64,000 nucleotides of DNA from Muraenolepis orangiensis (taxonomy: Eukaryota; Chordata; Actinopteri; Gadiformes; Muraenolepididae): the NCBI GenBank assembly GCA_027704905.1, contig CM051002.1:10329460-10393459 (forward strand), in the 5' to 3' direction. Each line of letters starts with the position of its first letter. Within the stretch, counting starts at the first letter, position 1. The notes beneath the pieces were generated by a model. It searched no databases. It was not told the origin of the DNA and saw only the letters and a list, made by a program, of their open reading frames with translations. Made by a program: the position numbers and the translations under genes. Below are positions 12,747 to 24,171 of this stretch, in pieces.

Positions 12747-14864
12747 ATGGCAGACCCCACTGGGCCGAGTTTGGACGGGGCGGGGGCCGGTGTGGCGGAT
12801 GTGGACGTGTGCAGCCTGGAGATAGAGAGGAATTATGAGATCATCCCGGCGGTCATCTGCTCCATGTGTTGCCTGTTCGGTATCATCTACTGCTTTTTCG
12901 GTAAGAACCGCCGCAGCTGGCGGCACATGGTTAGCCCGGCTATCTCTGCACTGCAATGCAGCACAACCCCATCTGCCCTTTCATAGGAACATAGTTGGAA
13001 AACAAATCACATTTCTATGAGCTCATTTGTATTAGCCATTTGAGCAGGATGGGTTTTGTCTCTTGGCTCATTGTGTCTGTTTAACAAGTTGTCGCTGTTT
13101 AAGTATGCAGTTGGACTTGGATATAAAACTGAACTTAGACATAAGTTATTTGTACAAATTAATTTATAAAACATGAATTAATTAACCCAGCATAAGTTTT
13201 TTGATGCACTGTAACACATTTATTATTATGAGGACCAAATATGAATTTTGTTTTTAACACAGCGTAGCGATCCTACATGATCAGTCTCTCAGCGCCATGT
13301 TGACTTTGTGCTTGGCCCACTTTCATGCTCCTGTAATTGGATTCACTCGTCTCTCGAAGTGCTTCTCACGACTCCCCCACACCCCCCCTCTGTCTGTCTG
13401 TCTGTAACTCTCTCTCTCTGTCTGTAACTCTCTCTCTCTGTCTGTAACTCTCTCTCTCTCTCTGTCTGTAACTCTCTCTCTCTCTCTGTCTGTAACTCTT
13501 TGTATCTCTCTGTCTCTGTCTCTCTCTCCATAACCCTCTGTCCTCCCTTCCAGGCTACCGCTGTTTCAAGGCCGTCATGTTCTTGTCGGGCCTGATGTTC
13601 GGCTCAGTCATCATCTTCCTGCTGTGCCACAAGGAGCGCGTGCTGGACACCCAGCTGAGCGTGGAGGCCTCGGCGGGCATCGGCCTGGGCATCGGCCTGC
13701 TGTGCGGCCTGGTCACCATGCTGGTGCGCAGCGTGGGCCTCTTCATGACTGGCCTGCTGCTGGGGCTGCTACTGGCCCTCGCCGCCCTGCTGGTCACCCA
13801 GCAGTTCTACGCGCCCACATCCGTGTGGGTGCCGCTGGGCACGCTGCTGGGCACGGGTATGCTGTTCTCGGTGCTGACGCTGCAGTGGCAGAAGCCGCTC
13901 ACCGTGCTGTCCACTGCTGTGTTCGGGGCAGCCATCATGACGGTGTGCGCCGACTACTTTGTGGAGATGCTGGCGCTGACCGAGCACGCCTACGGCTGCC
14001 TGCGGCTGTCGCCCGGCCCGCCGCTCTGCTGGTACGGCTGGGTGATCCTGGGGGTGTGGCCCGCCCTCAGCGTCATGGGGGTGCTGGTGCAGTGGAAGCT
14101 GACAGACGAGGGCTTCTCGCACACTGAAGGTCAGAGGTCAAGCTTATACGGCCAGGCGTGGGGCACTGTCGGTGTTGTGATGTGACTCATTTCAGAATCA
14201 GAATGCCTTTATTGTCATTGTACAAGTACAACGAAATTGTATTGCAATCCTCAAGAAAAACACATATATTGAAAAATAGAAATGATTTAAAAACCAAAAA
14301 TGTCCCTACAAAAACATAAAAAAATCTAAAAGAAATGTGAATATAGGCATTATTATTATTTTGACTGATGGTCTCTCTCTCTCTTATTCCCGCCGCATAG
14401 TGGTCATCAGCCGGCGACAGAAGCGCGTCAAGCTGATGCGAATCCGGGAGAAGGAGGCAAAGAAGCGGCAGCAGACAGGTGGGCAGGAAGGCACGTACCG
14501 CCGCAAAGCCACCCCGGTGAAACGTTACACTGGGGACCTCCTAGCGCCGGTCAGTCTCTGTCGTCCCCCCGTCCTGTAGTAGAGACCCAGATCACATCCG
14601 ATTACATTACACACCGATTCGATTGTAGAGGATTGTGTTGTTCTGTCGGCGCCGTGACCTGTCCGTCCGACCCTTAAATGTTGTCTTTGTTATTGGTTTC
14701 TTCCCCCGCTCCAGAGCTACCTGCAAAGTCTGCGGGACAGACAGATGGGCACAGGCACTTCCCTTAGCAGCCTGGGCACGGCCAACCACGCCATGATCGA
14801 CATGGACTACGATACGGGCTCCACCGCGCCGCTCACGGCCACTACTCCTGTGGTCCGGGTCTAA
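12747..14864 (+). CDS. tmem198: TMEM198 transmembrane protein
   Basis: Multi-pass membrane protein (DUF4203/TMEM198 family). Human TMEM198 promotes Wnt signalling by bringing LRP6 together with casein kinases. Coding exons 12747-12900, 13554-14129, 14401-14549 and 14715-14864 join in phase to about 342 residues (human about 360). The ATG follows CACCAGG and sits downstream of a probable 5' UTR acceptor at 12611-12612. Visible features are a short N-terminus, then SMCCLFGIIYCFFG at the first splice. A series of very hydrophobic helices fills exon 2, including GIGLGIGLLCGLVTMLV and LFMTGLLLGLLLALAALLV. A cytosolic tail in exons 3-4 begins VVISRRQKRVKLMRIREKEA and ends VVRV. Exon 2 is strongly GC-rich against AT-rich introns. 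The family assignment is firm; the choice between TMEM198 paralogues rests on synteny with mmp19. Confidence 0.93.
13388..13531 (+). repeat. CTCT/CTGTCTGTAA minisatellite before tmem198 exon 2
   Basis: About six imperfect copies of a roughly 20-bp unit (CTCTCTCTCTGTCTGTAA). They end 22 bp before the exon 2 acceptor at 13553 and so form a very long pyrimidine-rich tract. Confidence 0.85.
14193..14275 (+). repeat. retroelement tail in tmem198 intron
   Basis: Contains TCAGAATGCCTTTATTGTCA, GTACAAGTACAACGAAATTG and TATTGCAATCCTCAAGA. A copy in opposite orientation lies at 19285-19372 in an mmp19 intron. Probably the 3' end of a non-LTR retroelement. Confidence 0.6.
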
Positions 14865-15735
14865 GGGGGGTTGTTGCAAAGACTATATCCCCTCTTTCTC
14901 TCTCTTTCTCTCTCTATCTCTCGCTCTCTCTGTCGCCTGGACTGCAGCAGAAGGGGGAGAGAGAGACATTGGAGGTGAAGGAGAGAGTCTGTTTGAATCA
15001 CATTAGAACCACTAAATCCCCAGAAAGGGGAGAAGAAGAGAGCGAGAGACACTGAAGCAGAGAGGGAGAGAGGGAGTTATCCGATGGACAATGAGGATTA
15101 ATTTAGATACTAACCGAGTTTTTGTCTCATGTGATGGCACAAGCTTTTGCAGTGAGGTGTGAGGTTGAATTTGACTGAGCAGTTTCCTCACGTTATTCAT
15201 TGTGGATAACCCTGTCTCACTGCGCTCGTCTTATTCTGACTTGGCATCTTTTTTAACGTATGTCTAGATGGTGAGAGGAATACGATGAAGAATATGTAGA
15301 CCTATCTCACTAGTTTATTGCAAAGAAAACCATGTTAGTTTTTTTTGTGTTTTTTTTCATATTGTGGAGTTCCATGAAGGGGCTTTTAAACAAGTTGTTT
15401 ATTTCCAATGTTCTGCTGCTGGTGAATTGGCAAAGCAACTTTCCTGTGTTGTTGTTTTAGACTATTGAACCATAGTCAACCCCTGGACTCAAAAGTGTTA
15501 ATTTATATTACACCCTACTATACACCGTAGTTCAATAAGGAAAAAAGGATGCAAGAAAACAACCTCAAAGAACACTTGCTCTTACATTTTACATAAAAAC
15601 AATAGTTGATTTTGTGTGTGTGTGTGTGTATGTGTTTGAATGATGCGCATAAAACCTTCATATTACCTTTCATCTGTACAGAATTGTTGATAGAATTTGT
15701 AAAGTCAAATAAATCAGTTTGCTAAAAAAACAACA
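14865..15735 (+). promoter_or_regulatory. tmem198: tmem198 3' UTR and polyadenylation signal
   Basis: Begins with a CTCTCT-rich stretch and ends near AATAAA at 15708-15713 followed by a GTTTG-rich context. No ORF. Confidence 0.65.
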
Positions 15736-15739
15736 ACCC

Positions 15740-16526
15740 AAGCGTTTTCACTCGTGAGGCTAGAAAAGCGGCAACTGTTTTTCTCCCCGTGTGCGCCTAG
15801 CAACACCGGAGTCGTCTGGCATTACTCAACAAACTTTTTTCAAAACAAAGACGTCCTGAGGGAGATCTTCCTAGTCGGTGTTGGCATGGCAACTTTCAGT
15901 GTTATTTTGTATATTGACATACCCCGACGCATTACTGGATTAGATTAAAAGTCGTTTTTTACGTGTCTCATGTCAGTTAGATCAGCTGATTGTCGAAAAA
16001 AAGGCTTGGCTGTCTTGCAAGTGCTGACGTACCAAATGGGAATGACTCATAATTTCTTCCACAGCTTGGATTTGGTCAGGTTTATGTTTTGGTATTTATT
16101 TATTTAATGAATGGCCACCAGTGGGCATTCATTGAAATGCTGTATAAAAGTATAAAAAAACAAACAAGCAAACAATATCTTGCAGTTTAGTGGGAGGAGC
16201 AAAGCAGAACATCTGCTGCACAGCCCAAACCAGAGAGGCCTCCAGCATATTCCTGAGGTCATTGAAGGAGACGTTAGTTGCACACATAAAAAGTCAACTG
16301 AAATATTCGGCTAACTTTGAGGATTAGCCAATGTTCTACGCATTGTTGTTGGTCCACAGTTCCCAGCAAAATGTACGTCAGCAGTCTTTTCATATGCAAA
16401 TGTGTGTTCTCATTCTCTGTGCTTCAGTGAAATACAATTCCCCAAGTTTGTTGATACACGTCATGGTATCCCACTGGCACCATGTGGAGGAACGTTTTGT
16501 CATCTGCTGCCACCTGCTGTTCCATC
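15740..16526 (-). promoter_or_regulatory. convergent intergenic region with mmp19 3' flank
   Basis: On the minus strand this follows the mmp19 stop. A TTTATT cluster near 16092-16105 could supply its AATAAA. The block 16191-16526 is matched in order by the decayed copy at 23262-23480, which indicates it was part of a duplicated mmp19 3' end. Confidence 0.5.
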
Positions 16527-19500
16527 CTAGCAACGCATCCAGCGTTTCGCTTTGCTGAGCGGGTAGCCTTTCTCCACACTCAGCTGGTCATTCAGCCGCC
16601 AGTACTGGTCTCCCTTGAAGATGAAAACCTTGCCGTTGGTCCAAGTGAGGGCTGCATCCGGGCTGGTGGGCACCCCGCTGAAGAGCATCGAGAGGGGCTT
16701 GGGGTAAAAAGCCAAGTTGTTGTACTGCAGCTCATCCCACTGCCAGTGCTTTGAACCCTACATGCAGGCATGGGGTGAAAAAACAGAGCCCGTCATTGAA
16801 AACAGTATATGACCGATAGAGAGAGAGTGTACGTGATGCAGCAGACGGTACCGACCTTGATGAAAACCAGCTTCTTGTTCTTCTCCAGGTACAAGGCCGC
16901 ATCAATGTTGGCAGGGATTCGTGTCATCTTTTTGGGATACCCAATATCCAGAAGGAAGTTGCTATACCTCCAAACCTCACCGCCTGGAAACAAATCAAAC
17001 ATACCGTACTGTATGTTTAGGTGTGTGGTGCTTCATGACCTACCTCATCGAGGTATTAGATCTAGTCTCATACCATGACATCACTGCTCACCGAGGTATT
17101 AGATCTATTCTCATATCATGACATCAAGGTATAAGATCTAGTCTTATATCATGACATCACAGGGTATTAGTTCTAGTCTCATATCAGGACATCACGAAGG
17201 TATTTGAACTAGTCTCATATCATGACATCACCAAGGTATTAGATCTAGTCTCATATCATGACATCACCGAGGTATTAGATCTAGTTTCCCATCATGACAT
17301 CACCAAGGTATTAGATCCAGTCTTATATCATGACCTCACCAAGGTATTATATCTAGTCTCATATCATGACACCACCGAGGTATTAGATCTAGTCTCCCAT
17401 CATGACATCACAGAGGTATAAGATCTAGTCTCCCATCATGACATCACCAAGGTATTAGATCTAGTCTCATATAACATCACCGAGGATTAGATCGTCTCAT
17501 ATCATAGGTACACACACAAGGTACTAGATCTTGTCTCATATCATGACATCACAATGTATAAGAGCTAGTCTCATATAACATCACCGAGGTATTAGATCTA
17601 GTCATATATCATGACATCACAAGGTATTAGATCTAGTCTCATATGACATCACAAGGTTTTAGACTTAGTCTCCTATCATGACACCAACGAGGTATTAGAT
17701 CTAGTTGCATATCACAAGGTATTGGATCTAGTCTCATATCATGACATCACAAAGTATTAGATCTAGTCTCATATCGTGACACTACCGAGGTATTAGATCA
17801 AGTCTCATATCATGGCATCACAGAGGTACTAGATCTCATATGTGGTACCTTTGAAGAAGTATGTCTTGTTGGTTCTCTGAGAGTACACCGCTGCATCGAG
17901 GTGTCCGGGAAGCTCCTTCCACAGTGTGTCGATCCTCAGCGGTTTGTTGTATCCTTGATCGGACACGGTCCAGACGTACTGACCGCTGAAGGCAAATGTC
18001 TTCCTCCAGGGACCTGAGTGATGGTTGAAGACAGCACAAGCTACAACACGTCGCTTTTCCTTCAGAGCCACAGGGAAAATACTTGAAACGTGCACTTTAG
18101 AACCCAGTGTATTAGTTAGTTGGTTAAGCAGATACAGTGAAGTAAAGAAAGATTTGAGTTCATAACTGTTATAACATATTTTGCCATTTTTACCCAACAT
18201 CATGGTGTCGAGTCTGGCCGTGCAGGGGTCAGGAATACCACCGCTGGGGAGGCTCCCTGTAGGCAGCAGAGGATTGGGTGACCTCGGCACGTCTGGTTCT
18301 TTCAAACCTTTACAGAGAGAGGAAGAAGGCTAAATAGGTTTAGATCCAGATCAACTATACTGAGCCTTTCTGGGAATAACCATTTAGTAAATTAAATGAC
18401 AGGAGTTTCTGTCCTCGTAATAGTGCAAATACTAGTGTAGTCCAGCCGGTTGATTATGAACTTCAATGAGACAGGGTAGGGGTACATAGGGTTAATACAC
18501 AGTTATGTTGCTGCTTAATCCACTCACCATATAAGAACTGTATGCCCTTCACGTCGTCTGGATGCAGTCTAAAATTGGCACGGTACCCATTGTAGACGGC
18601 GCCCATCAGAGCTTTGCTGTATTGGGAGTGGCCTAAGCCAAGGGCGTGGCCTATTTCATGGGCAGCTACGATGCGAAGATTAGTGCCGTAGTAAGACCCC
18701 TCCGTCCAAAGCTCATCATCATCAAAATGGATGATGCCAACTTCTGGTGGATTAGCGTGAGCTAACACATGACCTACAATCAATTAATAATAATAATAAA
18801 AAAGTTGTTAATTGTTGTCAATATTGATGTGAGTCTTGGGACATTGATGGACAGCCTGTGATGTTATTTAGCCTACTGGTACTCACTACTCACCACGGCC
18901 ATCGAATGGATTAACACACACGGCATCTTTCTTGTGAAACAGTATTCTGATATCTGCTCTTATGTACTCGACCTCTCTGAAGGTCAGGGGAGTCACGTCA
19001 CTCCAGTACTTGAAGGCGGCCCGGATGGCTATCTTGACCGCTGTCTTCTTCATATCCGGTGTGTAGTTGTATATGCGGTAGGTCAGGCTCTTTTTGCGCC
19101 AACGACCTGAGAAACAACCACACATTTGGCATTTAGAATGCAAGAAAAGCCAAAGAAAGGCACAGACCTCTGTTTAACTGTCAATGTTTTTCATTTCAAA
19201 TTGTAATGAATGTGGTCTGCAGTTATCTGGCTGGTTAGGCACTTTCACTGTCATAAGATTTGTATTATGTTTTGTTTAGATGGTTTCTTGTTCTTGTTTC
19301 TTGTCTTGAGAATTGCAATACAATTTGGTTGTACTTGTAAAATGATAATAAAGGCATTCTGATTCAGATTGTTGATGCTGTGAAATAATGAGTTCAAATG
19401 AAAGAAGAGGGAATCTCACTCATAACGCTGTACTTAAACGTCTTCTTGTTAAATGGGTCCTCGTTGCCACAGCGGGGCGTCCTCATCGCCTCCAGTGTAG

Positions 19501-20024
19501 CCTCATCCACCTCTCCGGTTACTGGTAGGTCGCTCACCCTCTGGAACACTCTATGGACGTTTTTAGACGTTTTAGCTGAGGAAAACTGTGCACACACAGT
19601 AATATGGATATTCGTACATGCTGTGCATACTCCCTAAATAACAACATCATGCAATTCCTTCGTCTGAGCATTTGGATTTAGAACGGATTTAGAACGAAAT
19701 ATCAGCATTTCATTTTCAGTTTGTCGCGTTACCGAAGCGCTTCAACGATATCTTCGAGGTGTGACGGGTCGAGGTGGTCGGTGCGATCTTCCAAGTAGCC
19801 GTACTTAGTTAGATAGTCCTACAGAGTAGAAGAGGCAGAAATGTACATCAAACTTGATCTCCAAGTGCCTGCCTACGTTTAAAATGTAAAATTAGCCATG
19901 CAGTCCAGTCCACTCAAGGTTCGCCTACCTTTGCTTCTTTTAATTCAGGCCATAGATCCACCGCTGCCGAATTGGCGTAATAGACGATAACTACAAGCAG
20001 CGCCAGTTGCCGTGAAGTTTCCAT
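16527..20024 (-). CDS. mmp19: Matrix metalloproteinase-19
   Basis: Secreted zinc endopeptidase of extracellular matrix. Nine exons on the minus strand: 20024-19929, 19818-19733, 19550-19420, 19106-18894, 18773-18528, 18307-18194, 18013-17849, 16983-16856 and 16757-16527, all in phase, about 469 residues. An N-terminal signal peptide (LALLVVIVYYANSAA) leads into the prodomain with the cysteine switch TPRCG (Cys near 88). The catalytic domain carries HEIGHALGLGHS (about 214-225) and a downstream ALM Met-turn. A short Pro-rich hinge follows, then a hemopexin domain opening DPC and closing RWMRC. MMP19-type segments include RLDTMMLG, YVWTVSD and PGHLDAAVYS. Compared with human MMP19 (508 residues), the acidic hinge run and the Thr-rich C-terminal tail are absent. 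The ATG chosen gives the signal peptide directly. Confidence 0.95.
16990..17840. repeat. minisatellite, ~37-bp unit, in mmp19 intron 7
   Basis: About twenty imperfect tandem copies of a unit containing AGGTATTAGATCTAGTC, then TCATATCATGACATCACC. The array fills almost the whole intron between exons 7 and 8, from about 17035 to 17835. Unit lengths vary by small deletions (for example 17478-17520 and 17570-17590). Confidence 0.93.
19285..19372 (-). repeat. retroelement tail in mmp19 intron 3
   Basis: Reverse-strand relative of the 14193-14275 element (CAGAATGCCTTTATTATCAT and TACAAGTACAACCAAATTG on the minus strand). Confidence 0.6.
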
Positions 20025-20122
20025 TTTATTCAACTAGATGTTACTTCTGATCGGTTCTCATCGGTGTATCTTCTGGCAGCCAGCACAAGACTTTGCGGGT
20101 TATGTAGTTGTAACAGAGTGGG

Positions 20123-20129
20123 TGAGTCA
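20123..20129. promoter_or_regulatory. mmp19: candidate AP-1 site upstream of mmp19
   Basis: Perfect TGAGTCA about 100 bp upstream of the mmp19 ATG. AP-1 sites close to the start are a known feature of many MMP promoters. The TATA-like run at 20165-20185 lies further upstream, so the initiation point is unclear. Confidence 0.4.
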
Positions 20130-20189
20130 GCTTGATGAGGAATAGCAATAGCATCCAAAACAGCTGTATTTATTTATATATTTTTTCAA

Positions 20190-21430
20190 AAGCTACCATA
20201 GAGATTTGGGGTTTTTCAGTGAATAAGACGCGTGGGAGGGATTTTATGGTGTTTTAGAAACTTGCTGACCAACTATAATATCAGATTTTTACTGTTATTA
20301 AAAAAACATTTTTCTGATATTTTATCTCAAACCCCTCCAATAGATATTTTAGTCAACAGGCTACTACTACAAGCATATAGACTATGCCTTCATATGTTTA
20401 AAGAAAATACAATTGAGGTATAATTGTATGAATATCCATGTGTTTATTTCGTAGGCAAATACAACAATGCACCCCTCCAAATAAAACATAAATCAATAAT
20501 AATAAACAAAATAATTAACTTGGGCCAACCTGACTGAATTGTATTACAAATACAAAATGTTAATCTTTGTATCTTTTTCGTTTATTTGTTTATTAAAACA
20601 TCCCCGCTGACGCCTGGATGACCATGCTAGTCTTCCTGGGGTCCTTATAATAAAAAAAAGTCAGTCATTATTAAAAATAACAGTAATAACATAAAACTAA
20701 GTGACAAAAATTAGGCCTGTATTGATATCTAAACAAATCCAAAACAAGTGAATTACTCCAGATATATTGACCAGCAAACAACATTCAACATGTAACAGCG
20801 CTGTTACATGTTGTTACATGTAATGCCATGTACAGCTTTAGTTTATTTTTAAAACAAGTTTTTCTTTCTATAGAGAGAATATGATAGTAGTCATAGTCAA
20901 ATCCATATTAAAACAGCCCTGCACAATACAGTATTCAATTAGTTTGGGAAATGTAGCACTAACTACCCCCTGCTGGCCCCTTTGGTGAAATGGGAGTGAG
21001 TATCCCAGATATGTTAAGGAAGAAAAGCTGAAAAAGCAGTTTTTGTGGGCCTGTATGAAATAGTGCAAGTCAATTAGTAGCACGTTTTTGCATGCCTGCC
21101 ACATTAGATCTGGAACAGCAGCCAACAACAAGTCTAGCAACAAGACGTCTGTTGCTAGACTAAGGTCTGAAGGAATGGTGCACATTTTCGGTTTATTCAG
21201 AATCTGCCCATCTAAGAGACTATTCTTTCGATATGGTCAGTACAAGAGAGTGAGCAGTCAAGCCATAGTCCCAGAAGCCTAGCTTGTTTTGTATATATTG
21301 AGCGGCAGTTTGTTTTTACCCAAGAGTGTTTCATGTTGACTTGTGTATCATTGCTCAGTTGACATTGGCTCCTTTTATAACGCAATCTCCCCATCCAATA
21401 GTGATGAGTGTATAGCAATAACTTTGATGT
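20190..21430. other. intergenic, no gene seen
   Basis: AT-rich sequence with a 28-bp perfect palindrome at 20786-20813. No exon recognised. Confidence 0.55.
20786..20813. repeat. 28-bp perfect palindrome
   Basis: CAACATGTAACAGC is immediately followed by its exact reverse complement. Part of it (TGTTACATGT) is repeated at 20811-20822. Confidence 0.9.
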
Positions 21431-21444
21431 GTGGACTTTGTGTC

Positions 21445-21535
21445 AAGATTCAAGATGTTTTTATTTGCCATGTGCAACAAGAACAATGGAATGCTTACTA
21501 CCCATTCCCTCCCGCAGTATGAATGAATCAATAAC
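21445..21535 (-). repeat. retroelement 3' tail (family B)
   Basis: On the minus strand: CTGCGGGAGGGAATGGGTAG, then GCATTCCATTGTTCTTGTTG and CAAATAAAAACATCTTGA. Relatives lie at 32960-33055 and 60445-60535. Probably one truncated non-LTR family. Confidence 0.65.
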
Positions 21536-21660
21536 AATACTATACTATGCTATACTGAACTATACAATACTATACTAAACAATACTATACCATCAACAGC
21601 ACTTTACACTTCTTACTCAATATTATACTATATATTATAAACAGCACTATACTTTAACAA
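21530..21660. repeat. ATACT/CTATA pentanucleotide-like repeat
   Basis: Imperfect tandem repeats of ACTAT-type units. Confidence 0.75.
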
Positions 21661-21873
21661 TGATTAAATCAAATACATGCTCTAGAGCCAAGAAGCAGTG
21701 CAGAACACATATACTGCATCAGGATCCACTGTCGTTTACATGAGGAAGGATTTTAGCCTGTAACTATAAAATAATAAAATCTCCCGATCATAGTACAATT
21801 GAACTAGAGATTAACTCAGGACTCTGGTTAACCAGTCACCAGAGTTGTCACCCGGTAAAACCTCCCAATTTGA

Positions 21874-21874
<1 letters not shown>

Positions 21875-21932
<58 letters not shown>
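21875..21932. repeat. (CA)n microsatellite
   Basis: 58-bp CA array. Confidence 0.95.
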
Positions 21933-21933
<1 letters not shown>

Positions 21934-22554
21934 GTCGTCATCTCTGAGTCAGTAGAGAAGGAAGATGTTGATTCTGGACATGAACATGCAGTCTCTCACA
22001 TCCACATCCTGGTAATGACACAAAGGGGACACAGCTAAAGCCACTGACTCAAGAGCAAAAGGGGAGTATGGCAATTGATGGATTGTGTTTAACTTCGGAC
22101 TTTGTGTAGTCATTGCACTCATTCCTTACTCCAGTACTTGGTACTTTGCACCAGTACAGGGTCACCTTCGTGCCAAACTGCTAAATCAAGACCCATTAAA
22201 TCCATGCCATCAAGCTTGGAGCCTCACTCACTTGCTGAGGTTCCTCCATCTGTATCTAGAAACACTGATTCCCTGAATTAGATTGTGACTGTGGATTTGT
22301 CATCCCGACTCCTTTCCTAGCAGATGGTTATCATTTATTTATATGTTTCCAGGAAGTCGTGTCAGCCAGTTCATATCCTGTGTACCCATCCCCAAAAGAG
22401 AAGAAACTGACCATGCTTTCATTTTGACCTCATTAACAGTTACTTCCTGAGAACCCTTGGATGTAATACTTGCAACACAAAATTAGCAAGTATTGCATTG
22501 ATCGATCTAGCATCTGCATCATGCATCTGCAAAAGACATTGCCCACCCCAGCCA

Positions 22555-22939
22555 CGAACTGTACTCACTTTTACCGTCAGGCAGGCGATACCGCAGTATC
22601 AAGTGCCGTACAAATAGACTCCGAGATAGCTTCCACAGTCAGGCCATCAGGCTGCTGAACAAGGGCGTATAGCATATAACAATGTATATTTTATTACATT
22701 GATTTATATATACATATTGCTCTTTTTCTGTGCCGCATTCTGTGTTGCATTTTATAAATTGCATTTTTATTTATATTTTTTAGCTTTATTCAATTTTTAT
22801 TCAATTTTTATCTTATTTTTTATAACTGCTGTCTGTTGTCGAGTATTGCACATAAGATTTTCACACCACTGCTTTACACTTGTGTAAACTGTGAAGTGAC
22901 AATAAACTTGACTTGACTTGACTTGACTTGACTTGACTT
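22555..22939 (+). mobile_element. 5'-truncated LINE, 3' end
   Basis: A frame from about 22570 encodes PSGRRYRSIKCRTNRLRDSF followed by QAIRLLN, a typical C-terminus of fish non-LTR (CR1/Rex-like) reverse transcriptases. A 3' UTR follows with TGTGAAGTGACAATAAACTTGAC, ending in tandem ACTTG units (22905-22940). Reverse-transcriptase core and 5' end are missing, so it is dead on arrival. Confidence 0.8.
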
Positions 22940-23014
22940 GACCTGCATACCTGTATGCGTGAAATACAACCACAGCAACCTTGGTTGTATTTCACGCATA
23001 CAAGTATGCAGGTC
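22940..23014. repeat. 32-bp inverted repeat, short loop
   Basis: Arms 22940-22971 and 22983-23014 are complementary with one mismatch around an 11-nt spacer. The left arm reads GACCTGCATACCTGTATGCG onward. It directly abuts the LINE tail. Confidence 0.9.
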
Positions 23015-23019
23015 ATTTC

Positions 23020-23265
23020 AGGCCCATCTATCTATCATCCATTCATCTATCCATCTTTTCACCAATTAATTCATTAATTAATCCAGTCATTTATTCAAAT
23101 CTATCTATCTTTATCCATCCATCCACCGACCCACCCACACATCAATCAATTCATTCATTCATCTACCCATCCATTCATCCATCCACCTACTCACCCACTC
23201 ACCAATTAAATCATTAATCTATCCAGCCATTCAAATGTATCTATCTCTCTATCTATCTATCTATA
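23020..23265. repeat. degenerate ATCT/ATCC tetranucleotide repeats
   Basis: Mixed ATCT, CATC and TTCATC units, including clean (ATCT)n at 23240-23265. Confidence 0.8.
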
Positions 23266-23610
23266 GGAGTTAAGAGACCCATGCAGCACATCTGCTCTAC
23301 AGGCCCAAACCTGAGGGGCGTCCCACAACTCCCTAAGCTCATTAAACAAGGTTGTAATTCTTGCAGACGCACAAACACCACGCATTTGCAGTGTCAAAGT
23401 GTGGCTAATGAGTCTTTGCAATGTGTTTTTCATGAGCTGTTCCCAGGGTACGTCGAGTGAAATAATACTTAGAAAAGTCTTGCAACACATCCAGCTTTCC
23501 TTTTTTCTGAGCAGGGTAGCTGTCACCAGTCGTAACTCCTTTAAAGAGGAAAACCTGGTCGTCGGTTCCCGGTTACAGGGCACCCCACTGAAGAGCTTCC
23601 AGAGGGCCTT
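23262..23610 (-). pseudogene. decayed copy of mmp19 last exon and 3' flank
   Basis: Aligned by eye with mmp19 exon 9 on the same strand. 23481-23610 keeps, on the plus strand, CAACACATCCAGC, CTGAGCAGGGTAGC, AAAGAGGAAAACCTGGTCGT and GGGCACCCCACTGAAGAGC, in the same order as 16530-16690. Two deletions remove about 25 and 18-20 bases and break the frame relation. The stop region and following flank continue the match down to 23262 (AGCAGATGT, GGTTTGGGC, AATGA on the minus strand against 16191-16290). An open frame of 108 residues survives on the minus strand but does not encode an intact hemopexin blade. I read it as a tandem-duplication relic, 7 kb upstream of the living gene. Confidence 0.75.
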
Positions 23611-24101
23611 TCCAGATTGTCTTTCCTTTTACAGGACTAAAGCAAACTGTTTGCTGACTTTTACTTTTCTATTCATATGTGTCCATTCAGTGGTGAGTCA
23701 AATTTAGAAATGTTTTAAATATTATTATTATTAAATATATTTAAATATTTTTCGCATTAAAAAAGCAGTGCAAACTTACTCTAGAAGACTGAGAGTTGGT
23801 CTGAGCCAGCTGAGAGAAATTCTTATAAAACAGTCATTTCAAAAAGCGGTTGGCCCTTTACCACCAACATGTGAAACACCAAGGTTGCCAGTGAGTTTGT
23901 GTCTTTCATGAATGGAGTTTGACTAGCTGCAATTATTTTATTAGCATGCAAGAAGGACAGCACAAGGATAAGGATGATTCCTATTAAAGAAGACTGTGGA
24001 TTGTCTGTGGTTGGTGGCTGGTTTAAGCCGCCTCATCTGGCCCAAGTCTGGGATACTGATTAGAGTCTGGGGCTGCTGGGTGAGGCTGCATCAAACCAGC
24101 C

Positions 24102-24119
24102 ACCACACACACACACACA

Positions 24120-24160
<41 letters not shown>

Positions 24161-24171
24161 ACACACACACA
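24102..24171. repeat. (CA)n microsatellite with interruptions
   Basis: CA array with GCGC and AGA interruptions. Confidence 0.93.

Noticed and set aside
13624..14127. Long alternative frames on both strands over tmem198 exon 2
   Set aside because: Shadows produced by high third-position GC; the real frame gives conserved membrane helices and correct splice phases.
17035..17835. CRISPR-like regular repeats
   Set aside because: Repeats are contiguous with no unique spacers, vary in length and lie inside a vertebrate intron: a minisatellite.
23257..23583. 108-residue intact minus-strand gene
   Set aside because: The sequence aligns with the mmp19 last exon and its 3' non-coding flank; the open frame is a chance survivor of a pseudogene.
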